A DNA stretch of 64,000 bases, from contig NW_026262581.1 of assembly GCF_021869535.1 (NCBI RefSeq), positions 80,071,955 to 80,135,954 of the forward strand, given 5' to 3'. The notes beneath the pieces are model-generated. The model was not told the origin of the DNA, made no database searches, and was given only the letters and a program-made list of their open reading frames with translations. A program made the position numbers and the translations under genes. This stretch comes from Mytilus californianus. Taxonomy: Eukaryota; Mollusca; Bivalvia; Mytilida; Mytilidae. Shown piece by piece: positions 30,664 through 42,600 of this stretch. The stretch's first letter is position 1, and the number at the start of each line of letters is the position of its first letter.

Positions 30664-33600
30664 TTAGCTAACTTCTTAAAAGCTTTATATTTTAGAAGGT
30701 GGAAGGTCTGGATGCTTCATACTTTGTATATGGATGCCTCATGTTACGAAGTTTCCGTCAGTCACATGTCCAATGTCCTTGACCTCATTTTCATGGTTCA
30801 GTGACTACTTGAAAAAAAAGTTCAGATTTTTTGTAATGTTAGATTCTCTCTTATTATAAGTAATAGGATAACTATATTTGGTATGTGCGTACCTTGCAAG
30901 GTCCTCATGCCCGTCAGACAGTTTTCACTTGACCTCGACCTCATTTCATGGATCAGTGAACAAGGTTAAGTTTTGGTGGTCAAGTCCATATCTCAGATAC
31001 TATAAGCAATAGGTCTAGTATATTCGGTGTATGGAAGGACTGTAAGGTGTACATGTCCAACTGGCAGGTGTCATCTGACCTTGACCTCATTTTCATGGTT
31101 CAGTGGTTATAGTTAAGTTTTTGTGTTTTGGTCTGTTTTTCTTATACTGTATGCCATAGGTCTACTATATTTGGTGTATGGAATGATTGTAAGGTGTACA
31201 TGTCTAGCGGGCAGGTGTCATCTGACCTTGACCTCATTTTCATGGTTCAGTGGTCAAAGTTAAGTTTTTGAGTTTTGGTCTTTTTTTCTAATACTATGTG
31301 CAATAGTTCAACTATATTTGGTATGTGCGTACCTTGCAAGGTCCTCATGCCCGTCAGACAGTTTTCACTTGACCTCAACCTCATTTCATGGATCAATGAA
31401 CAAGGTTAAGTTTTGGTGGTCAAGTCCATATCTCAGATACTATAAGCAATAGGTCTAGTATATTCGGTGTATGGAAGGACTGTAAGGTGTACATGTCCAA
31501 CTGGCAGGTGTCATCTGACCTTGACCTCATTTTCATGGTTCAGTGGTTATAGTTAAGTTTTTGTGTTTTGGTCTGTTTTTCTTATACTATATGCAATAGT
31601 TCAACTATATTTGGTGTATGGAAATATTTTACGATCTATTTGGCAGTCACGCAGGTTTTATTTGACCTTGACCTCATTTTCAAGGTTCATTGCTCAGTGT
31701 TAAGTTTTTGTGTTTTGGTCTGTTTTTCTTAAACTATAAGCAATAGGTCAACTCTATTTGTTGTATGGAAGAATTGTTAGCTGTACATGCCTGCCTAGCA
31801 TGGTTCATCTGACCTTGACCTCATTTTCATGGTTCATTGGTCAATGTTTAGTTTACTTGGTTAATGTTAAGTTTATGTGACAGTTGTAATAAAGCTTTAT
31901 ATTTAGGACTATCAACATAATATCAATGATTAGTAAAGAAGGCGAGACATTTCAGCGTGTGCACTCTTGTTCTAGTTTCCAGACAATAACTTGTGTTCAA
32001 GTGTATGGATCTCTGAAATTGTACTGCAAGGTACCATACCACAAAGGGAAGGCTGGGATTGATTTTGGGGGTAATTCCCTCAAATTTATAGTAATTAGGG
32101 GCCATAAAAGGGCAAAAAAACAAGCATTTTTCTAGTTTCAGGACAATAACTTGTGTGTAAGTGTATGGATCTTTATGAAATTGTACTGCAAGGTTCCATA
32201 TCACAAAGGGAAAGCTGGGTTTGAGTTTGGGGGTAATTGCCCTAAATGTTTAGGAATTTGGGGCCAAAAAGGGCCCAAAAAACAAGCATTTTTCAGACAA
32301 TAACTTGTGTTCAAGTGTATGGATCTCTCTGAAATTGTACTGCAAGGTACCATACCACAAAGGGAAGGCTGGGATTGAGTTTGGGGGTGATGAATCATAA
32401 GGGGGTTCAAAAAATTTGGGGGGGGATTTTTTTTTCCATTTTTTTCTTTTAAATTTTCCATTTTAAATTGGTTATTTCTGATTTATATATAAAAGCAAAT
32501 AATAATGATATGGTTTGAATACCGGTAGGTAAATTAAATTTTTTTAAGTTCTTAGACCACTTTCATTCTGTGTCAGAAACCTATGCTGTGTCAAATATTT
32601 AATTACAATCCAAATTCAGTGCTGTATCAAGCTTGAATGTTGTGTCCATACTTGCCGCAACTGTTCAGGGTTTGACCTCTGCGGTCGTATCAAGCTGTGC
32701 CCCAGCAGAGCATTTTATTCTCTCTGTATTCTTAATATATTTTTTCTCATTTTAGCTAATTATTATTTTTTGCCTGTATTCAGTTTTCTGTTTACCACAT
32801 TCAGACCCTCATGCATCAACTGTCAACTATCTGGATAACTGTAAACATTATCAATTACATGTATAAGAATGGTCTGGCTTTGAAATGAAAATAGCACTGT
32901 ATTAATTTCATGCATCCAAAGGGCTTTTCTGGATTTTCCTTTATCAGAAACCCTCAAATCAAAACATTGAAAAGTCGAGGATGTATAAGACATAAACATG
33001 TAAAAAGAGACCTATAAAAAAATAACCAAATTCACTCAGTCAGCACAGACTGAGGTAGTTGGAACCTTAGTTTCTAAATGTTTTCTTAATTTATCATGTT
33101 CATTGGTGAATGAATAAAAAAAAAATGTTTGGTACATATATATTTAAAAATTGTAAGGATTTACTATTTGCAAAACAACTAAATTGAATAATGGTACATG
33201 GAAAAAGCTTCAAGTATTTACTACCGACAGCAATCTTAAAAATTCAGTTATATACATGTAACAAACTGACATACTTTACAGATTATTTAGTAAAGGTGTC
33301 TTCTTGAAATGATAGAGGGGAATGGTAGATTTATTTTGTTCAATGTATTTTTTTTCATACTGTACACTGAGAATTTATATCTGAGTTACAAGGATATGAC
33401 AGAGTTCATGATTTTTACAAATTTTTTCTAACTTTTTATACGACCACAAAAAAATTATTGTGGTCGTAAATTGGTATGACGTTGGCGTCGTTGTTGTCGT
33501 CTTCGTCCGAAGACACATTAGTTTTCGCACTCTAACTTTAGTTTAAGTGAATGGATCTCAATGAAATTTTACCATAAGGTTCAATACCACAAAAGGAAGG

Positions 33601-36600
33601 TTGGGATTGATTTTGGGGGTTATGGTACCAACAGTTAAGGAATTAGGGGCCAAAAATAAGCATTTTTGTAACTTCCAGACATAACTTGTGTGTAAGTGTA
33701 TGGATCTCTCTGACATTGTACCACAAGGTTCCATATCACAAAGGGAATGCTGGGATTGATTTTGGGGGTAATTGCCTCCAAATTTTAGGAATTAAGGGCC
33801 AAAAAGGGGCAAAAAAAAGCATTTATCTAGTTTCCAGACAATAACTTGTGTTCAAGTGTTTGGATCTCTCTGATATTGTACTGCAAGGTTCCATACCACA
33901 AAGGGAAGGCTGGGATTGATTTTGGGGGTAATTCCCTCAAATTTTTAGTAATTAGGGGCCATAAAAGGGCAAAAAAACAAGCATTTTTCTAGTTTCAGGA
34001 CAATAACTTGTGTTTAAGTGTATGGATCTTTATGAAATTGTACTGCAAGGTTCCATATCACAAAGGGAAAGCTGGGTTTGAGTTTGGGGGTAATTGCCCT
34101 AAACGTTTAGGAATTTGGGGCCAAAAAGGGGCCAAAAAACAAGCATTTTTTAGACACTAACTTGTGTTCAAGTGTATGGATCTCTCTGAAATTGTACTGC
34201 AAGGTACCATACCACAAAGGGAAGGCTGGTATTGAGTTTGGGGGTGATGAATCATAAGGAGGTTCAAAAAATTTGGGGGGGGGGGATTTTTTTTTCCATT
34301 TTTTTCTTTAAAATTTTCCATTTTAAATTGGTTATTTCTGATTTATATATAAAAGCAAATAATAATGATATGGTTTGAATAGGTAAATTAAATTTTTTTA
34401 AGTTCTTAGACCACTTTCATTCTGTGTCAGAAACCTATGCTGTGTCAAATATTTAATTACAATCCAAATTCAGTGCTGTATCAAGCTTAAAAGTTGTGTC
34501 CATACTTGCCCCAACTGCTCAGGGTTTGACCTCTGCGGTCGTATCAAGCTGCGCCCCAGCAGAGCATTTTATTCTCTCTGTATTCTTAATATATTTTTTC
34601 TCATTTTAGCTAATTATTATTTTTTGCCTGTATTCAGTTTTCTGTTTACCACATTTACCCTCATGCATCAACTGTCAACTATCTGGATAACTGTAAACAT
34701 TATCAATTACATGTATAAGAATGGTCTGGCTTTGAAATGAAAATAGCACTGTATTAATTTCATGCATCCAAAGGGCTTTTCTGGATTTTCCTTTATCAGA
34801 AACCCTCAAATCAAAACATTTAAAAGTTGAGGATGTATAAGACATAAACATGTAAAAAGAGACCTATAAAAAAATAACCAAATTCACTCAGTCAGCACAG
34901 ACTGAGGTAGTTGGAACCTTAGTTTCTAAATGTTTTCTTAATTTATCATGTTCAGTGGTGAATGAATAAAAAAAAAATGTTTGGTACATATATATTTAAA
35001 AATTGTAAGGATTTACTATTTGCAAAACAACTAAATTGAATAATGGTACATGGAAAAAGCTTCAAGTATTTACTACCGACAGCAATCTTAAAAATTCAGT
35101 TATATACATGTAACAAACTGACATACTTTACAGATTATTTAGTAAAGGTGTCTTCTTGAAATGATAGAGGGGAATGGTAGATTTATTTTGTTCCAATGTA
35201 TTTTTTTTCATACTGTACACTGAGAATTTATATCTGAGTTACAAGGATATGACAGAGTTCATGATTTTTACAAATTTTTTCTAACTTTTTATACGACTGC
35301 AAAAAAAATTTTGTGGTCGTAAATTGGTATGACGTTGTCGTAGTCGTCTTCGTCCGAAGACAAATTAGTTTTCGCACTCTAACTTTAGTTTAAGTGAATG
35401 GATCTCAATGAAATTTTACCATAAGGTGCAATACCACAAAAGGAAGGTTGGGATTGATTTTGGGGGTTATGGTACCAACAGTTAAGGAATTAGGGGCCAA
35501 AAATAAGCATTTTTGTAACTTCCAGACATAACTTGTGTGTAAGTGTATGGATCTCTCTGACATTGTACCACAAGGTTCCATATCACAAAGGGAATGCTGG
35601 GATTGATTTTGGGGGTAATTGCCTCCAAATTTTAGGAATTAAGGGCCAAAAAGGGGCAAAAAAAAGCATTTTTCTAGTTTCATGACAATAACTTGTGTGT
35701 AAGTCTATGGATCTCTCTGACATTGTATCACAAGGTTCCATATCACAAAGGGAAGGCTGGGATTGATTTTGGGGGTAATTGCCTCCAAATTTTAGGAATT
35801 AGGGGCCAAAAAGGGGCAAAAAACAAGCATTTTTCTAGTTTCATGACAATAACTTGTGTGTAAGTGTATGGATCTTTATGAAATTGTACTACAAGGTTCC
35901 ATATCACAAAGGAAAAGCTGGAATTGAGTTTAGGGGTAATTCAATTACCGTAATTGCCCAAAAAGTTTAGGAATAAGGGGCCAAAAATAAGCATTTTTCT
36001 AGTTTCCAGACAATAACTTGTGTTTAAGTGTATGGATCTCTCTGAAATTGTACTGCAAGGTACCATACCACAAAGGGAAGGCTGGGATTGATTTTGGAGG
36101 TAATTCCCTTAAAATTTTAGTAATTAGGGGCCATAAAAGGGAAAAAAAACAAGCATTTTTCTAGTTTCAGGACAATAACTTGTTTCTAAGTGTATGGATC
36201 TTTATGAAATTGTACTGCAAGGTTCCATATCACAAAGGGAAAGCTGGGTTTGAGTTTGGGGGTAATTGCCTTAAACGTTTAGGAATTTGGGGCCAAAAAG
36301 GGGCCAAAAAACAAGCATTTTTCTAGTTTCCAGACAATAACTTGTGTTCAAGTGTATGGATCTCTCTGAAATTGTACTGCAAGGTACCATACCACAAAAG
36401 GAAGGCCGGGATTGATTTTGGGGGTGATGAATCATAAGGGGGTTCAAAAAATTTTTGGGGTTTTTTTTTTTTCCTTTTTTTTTTCTTTAAAATTTTCCAT
36501 TTTAAATTGGTTATTTCTGATTTATATATAAAAGCAAATAATAATGATATGGTCTGAATAGGTAAATAAAAATTTTTTAAGTTCTTAGACCACTTTCATT

Positions 36601-39600
36601 CTGTGTCAGAAACCTATGCTGTGTCAAATATTTAATTACAATCCAAATTCAGTGCTGTATCAAGCTTGAATGTTGTGTCCATACTTGCCCCAACTGTTCA
36701 GGGTTCGACCCCTGCAGTTGTATCAAGCTGCGCCCCAGCGGAGCATTTTATTATAAGACTAAAGTTATTGTCCGGAAACCAAATGTCTTGGGACAACGCT
36801 GACGACGACGTGATACCAATATAGGACCGCAAATATTTTTGCGGTTGTATATTGGTATCACGTCGTCGTTGTTTTTGCGGTCGTATATTGGTATCATGTC
36901 GTCGTCAGCGTTGTTTGAAGACATTTGGTTTCCGGACAATAACTTTAGTATATGTAAATAGAAATCCATGAAATTTAAACACAAGGTTTATAACCACAAA
37001 AGGAAGGTTGGGGATGATTTTGGGGGTTATAAATGGTCCTAAAAGTTTAGGAATTAGGTGCCAAAAAGGGGCCCAAATAAGCATTTTTCTAGTTTCCAGA
37101 CAATAACTTGTGGGAATGTGTATGGATCTCTCTGAAATTAGACCACAAGTTTCCATACAAGAAAGGGATGGTTAGGATTGGCTTTGGGGGGTTATGGCTC
37201 AAACTGTTTAGGAATTAGGGGCAAAAAAAGGGGAAAAACAAGGGTTTCCTGGTTAATGGACAATTACTTAAAAGTACAATGTTATGTATGGATTACCTCC
37301 CTTACACTGCTTTTAAATTATGTATAAAGAAATGTTGTATTGTCTTGAGGTGATTAGCTGTCAATTTATTTTTAGAAGTTACTATTAAAAATGCTGATTA
37401 AGGAATATTAATTTTAGCCATGATTATGTATGTCATTTTCTATTTTAAGACTTTTATGATGTATTTAAATGGGTAATGGTTGCAAACTCCATTGGAAATT
37501 TGAATTGAGATTATGACCATATCTTGAGGGGAGTATTTTTTTTTTTTTAAAAGGGAGGGGGGTGAAAAAAAATTGTGGGGAGGGGGGGACATTTTTTTCT
37601 CATTTCAGATTTCAGAAATTAAAAAGAAAATTTCTTCAAATATTTTATTTTTGCAAAAAAAGGGGGAGGGGGGTACACATTTTTTTTGGGGGGGGGGGGG
37701 GTGTCAATTCGCAACAGCATAGTGTATTGCACAAAAGCCAAAAAAAAGGGGGGGGGGGGTAAAAAAAAAATTTTTTTTGGGGGGGGAGGGGGTCAATTCG
37801 CAACAGCATAGTGTATTGCACAAAAGCAAAAAATTGAATATAAATTCAAATCATATAACCAATTCTAAGTTCTTTGACTACAGTTATTCTGTGTCAGAAA
37901 CCTATTATGTGTCAAATATTTAATTACAATCCAAATTTAGACCTGTATCAAGTACGAATATTGTGTCCATTTTTGCCCCAACTGTTCAGGGTTGGACCTC
38001 TGCGGTCGTATCCAGCTGTGCTCGGTGAAGCAATTTAATGGATTTTTTACTGCTATAATTATCTCCAAAATTACATGAGCATATATTTTGCATTTTAATG
38101 ATTCTGGTAGAGAAGCTTTCTATATGAAGATTAAAGGCGTGTTGTTTGCCTTTTTGTCGTTTTTCAATTTCTGCCTTGGTGTTGCCAGTTTGTTTTCAAC
38201 TTATGACCTTGAATGTACGTCCCTTTGGTATCTTTCAACTCTCTCTTATGCAATTTTTACAGGTACAAAAGTGTCCATTGTAAAGCCATTAATTATCATT
38301 TCATTGTATTGTCAAATGCAATATCGTTTTTTTGGTATCCAATATATGTACCCATAGTAATATTTAGTTAAAGAAATCCTATCAACATAGATAAAACTGT
38401 TATTTTCTATTTAGGAATTTGAAGATGCAGAAGAAGAAATTTGTTTGTAAGTATTACAAAAATATACTTGTAAAGATTTGTTCAAGCCAAAATCTGCCAA
38501 ATTTGTCTAACTGAAAATGTATACATTAAAAGCTCATTTTGATAATAATCTTAAAATAAATTTCAACCTTTCCTTAACTCAAAAAATATCTTGGCAAATA
38601 GTCCTCATCACTTTGCGTCCGTTGTCCATCGTCGTAGATTTTGAACTTCTTCTAGAGAACCACTGAATGGAATGAAACCAAACATTGCATGAATATTCCT
38701 TATGAGGTACTGACCAAGTGTTGTTACTTTGTAGCTGATCCATCATCCAAGATGGCCACCAGCGGGGGACTTCGTTTATCATAGGGCCCTATGGACAATA
38801 CATACAAATGTCTTCCCTTAGAGAACCACTGAATGGAATGAAACCAAACATGACATGAATGTTCCTTATGAGGTGCTGACCAATTGTTGTGACTTTGAAG
38901 CCGATCCATCATCCAAGATGGCCGCCAGAGAGGGACTTAGTTTAACATAGGACCCTATGGAAAATACATACAAATGTCTTCTTTTAGAGAACCATGTAAT
39001 GGAATGAAACCAAACATGGCATGAATGTTCCTTGTGAGGTGCTGATGAAATGTTGCTACTTTGTTGCCGATTTACTTTTCAAGATGGCCACCAGGAGGAC
39101 CTTAGTTTAACATAAAACACTATGTGAAAATATGTAACCAATGTCTTCTTCTAAAGAACCTTTGAATGAATTAAAACCAAACATGGTATTAATGTTCCTT
39201 ATGAGGTGCTTACCCGGTACTTACTAAGTTTTGTAACTTTGTTACTGATTTGTCATCCAAGATGGCCACTAATGGGAAACTTAGTTATAGGAATTACATA
39301 AAAAAAATTTCTTATATGAACCACTGAATGGAATGAAATCAAATAATCTATTTTTACATGATTTCCAAAACCAAAGTAGAATCAGGTGAGCGACACAGGC
39401 TCTTGAGAGCCTCTAGTTAGTTTTTCTCCATCATGGCTCCATGATATTTGGTAGGATGGTGTAGATATTAAAAATCCTAAAGCATCCATACCCCAAATGT
39501 GTTTGTAGGTCAAAATCCATACATTTGTATGTTTGAAACTTTAAGAAAGACAAACAAGCATTATCTTACGTTGCATGTACATGTACTGTACATGTACCAG

Positions 39601-42600
39601 TACATGTATTAGTGTCTTAATGTGAAGAACAATGTTGAATTCCACTAAAATTCCATACCATAAGCAGATCAGCATGACAGATTTCATGCATAAAATCATT
39701 AGATCAGGTCAATGTAATGTGATATATTTCCAAACCTAAGAAATTTCAAAGTGTACATGTAGCATCTAAATTTGTGTGTACCTTACACACAAAGTTATTT
39801 AACACAAAATTACTGTTGCTGGTTTGAGTGATTCATTGTGAAACAGGAAGGTGATAACACTCTGGTTCCCTGTATGTCATGTATTACAAATGTATCAATA
39901 GAATACATTTTGAGATATTTCAGACTAAATCTCCCACAATCACATGCATGGGTGGGGGAAAAGTGGGTAACTGATTTGTGTAATCAACTCCTCCAACAGT
40001 TTACAACCCATATCCCAGAAACTTGACAGGAAGATTGCACATATGTTGAAGTTGTGCACCTGCTATCATGGAATTGTTTGAGGAATTTTTTCTCATTTTT
40101 CAGGACATGGGAACTTAGTCTTTTTTCATCAAAATTTATGAAAAGAGAGTATAAGTTTTTGTAATCAACTCCTACAGTTTTCAACCCAGATCCCTAAAAC
40201 TTCACATGAAGACTGGACATATGTCATGTATGTTGAAGTTGTGCATCTGCTATCATGAAATTGTTTGAAGAACGTTTTCTCATTTGTCCAGAATTGGGAA
40301 CTGTCTTTTTTCAGTAAAATTTATGAAAGAGGGTACCTAATTTGTGCATGTTTTTTAAGCAAAATTTTCAAAAGAAGATAGCAATTTTTACATTTAATCC
40401 AATTCTTTACAGAGAGTTATCAAACCTATTGAGGTGATGGACCTGCCATTATGGAGTTGTTTAATTCTTTTTTCTATTTTCATATATTTAAATGTTTAGT
40501 ATAGACCATTCTCAATTGTTAAACAAAAAATCCGCACAATCTGGCCATTTGAGTCTTAGATCTATTTTTGTTAGATAAGATCATTACCATTATTGCATTC
40601 TCTTAAGATGAATGTAGAACTTTTGCATTTGTCCAGATTAAAAACATGATTTCATAGCTGTGGAACTCCTTTTTGACAATGTTTGAGTTAAAAACAAATA
40701 AGGAAAAGAAAAATGAGATTAACTGGTACAACAACTTTGCTTATTGCTTCAGTGAAACATGTGAAAGGTTGTTTTAAAATATTAAGTGAGTGCAGTTAGA
40801 TAAAAATAATGCTTACCATCCAAATCCAGTTATTTAATGTCTGTGTCATGAAATTGAAATAAATAAGCACCTACTGTAATATAAGGAACACTGGATGTAA
40901 TATAAGGACCACTGGATTAAAAAGGTTTGACTTGAATATGAAAAATTCTGTCCTTAAATGACATTTTATAGATAACCAGTTCTAAACATTATTTTGTTGG
41001 TCAATAATTTATTGCTTTGTTTTCTAACAGGAAGTCATTATGTAATTATTTTTCTAAAATCAAATTTATGCAAAGGTTTACATCAGCTGAACAGGTTTGT
41101 TTCAACGAATACTTCCTCCTCTAGAAATAGCCAGTTAGCTGTGATATCCTTTTTAGCTCACCTGGCCCAAAGGGCCAAGTGAGCTTTTATCATCACTTGG
41201 CATCCTTCATCGTCGTCGTCATCGTTGTCGCTAGCTTTTTACAAAAATCTTCTCCTCTGAAACCACTGGGCCAAATTTAATCAAACATGGCCACAATCAT
41301 CATTAGGATATCTAGTTTAAAAAATGTGTCCGATGACTTCCGCCAACCAACCAAGATGGCAGCCATGGCTAAAAATAGAACATAGGGGTGAAATGTAGAT
41401 TTTGGCTTATATCTCTGAAACCAAAGCATTTAGAGTAAATCTGACACAAGGTAAAACTGATTATCAGGTCAAGATCTATCTGCCCTGCAATTTTCAGACA
41501 AATCTGACAACCTGTTGTTGGGTTGCTGCCCCTGAATTGGTAATTTTAAGGAAATTTTGCAGTTTTTGGTTATTATCTTGAATATTATTATAGATAGAGA
41601 TAAACTGTAAACAGCAATAATGTTCAGCAAAGTAAGATCTACAAATAAGTCCTCATGACCAAAATTGTCAGTCGACCCCTTTAGGAGTTATTGCCCTTTA
41701 TAGTCAATTTTTAACAATTTTTCATAAATTTTTGTAATCTTTTACAAAAATCTTCTTCTCTGAAACTACTGAGACAAATTTAACCATACTTGGCCATAAT
41801 CATTATTAGGGTATCTAGTTTAAAAAATTTGTCCGTTGACCCCACCTTCAAACCATCATGGCCGACTTGGTTAAAAATAGAACATAGGGGTAAAATGCAG
41901 TTTTTGGTTTATATCTCTGAAACTAAAGCATTTCGAGCAAATCTGACAGGTGGCAAAAATGTTCATCAAATTTAGATTTATCTGCCCTGAAATTTTCAGA
42001 CGAATCCAACAACCCGTTGTTGGGTTGCTGCCCCTGAGTAATTTTTACAGAAATTTTACAGTTTTTTGTTATTATCTTAGATATCATTATGATATCTAAT
42101 ATCTAATACTATTGATTATGATTTTAACCTTATTTTACATGATTTCCAAAGCATCAGTAAATACAGGTGAGCGACACAGGCTCTTGAGAGCCTCTAGTTT
42201 CAATATTTCATTTCATGCAAGGATTGGTATGTTCAGTCCTCTCTGTTGGCATACAAAATACCAGCAAAGTCTGTGTACTTCTTTATTTTAAATAATGGAC
42301 TCAATTATCTTAAACATAATTATGTCCCCCCTTCGACAAATGGAGACATTACCGGTTTGTTTTTGTAGTCTAATTCTGGAAGGTCAAAGGTCAAGTCCGG
42401 AGGTCTTTTCTTCTCATATGATCATGTCTGGGTCTTAACCTTTTTTTATACGACCGCAAAAAAATTTTTGTGGTCGTATACATGTATTGGTATGACGTTG
42501 GCGTCGTCGTCCGAGATGCATTAGTTTTCGCACTCTAACTTTAGTTTAAGTGAATGGATCTCTATGAAATTTTACCATAAGGTTCAATACAACAGGTTAT

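Larger units (their letters stand above)
29844..32720 (+). mobile_element. TATACGACC-family element with nested insertion
   Basis: Head TTTTATACGACCACAAAC at 29844, then (GTC)n at 29896-29917, and 160-161-bp units (AAGTGTATGG at 30100 and 30261; GATTTTGGGGG; GGGGCCAAAAAGGGGC). It is interrupted at 30557-31970 by another element, resumes, then has a G-run (32414-32425) and the tail (32560-32720). Confidence 0.9.

Noticed and set aside
30440..30804. Frames encoding poly-Arg or poly-Ala near 30600
   Set aside because: Produced by the (GGC)n spacer in the head of the nested array element.
29844..37250. Regularly spaced repeats considered as a CRISPR-like or satellite array
   Set aside because: Units diverge gradually, are 145-170 bp with no constant repeat/unique spacer pattern, and sit in element frames with heads and tails.
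38088..38357. 89-codon frame just upstream of TTC39 exon 2
   Set aside because: It covers a recognised dispersed mussel repeat (TTGCCAGTTTGTTTTCAAC) and has no splice link to TTC39.
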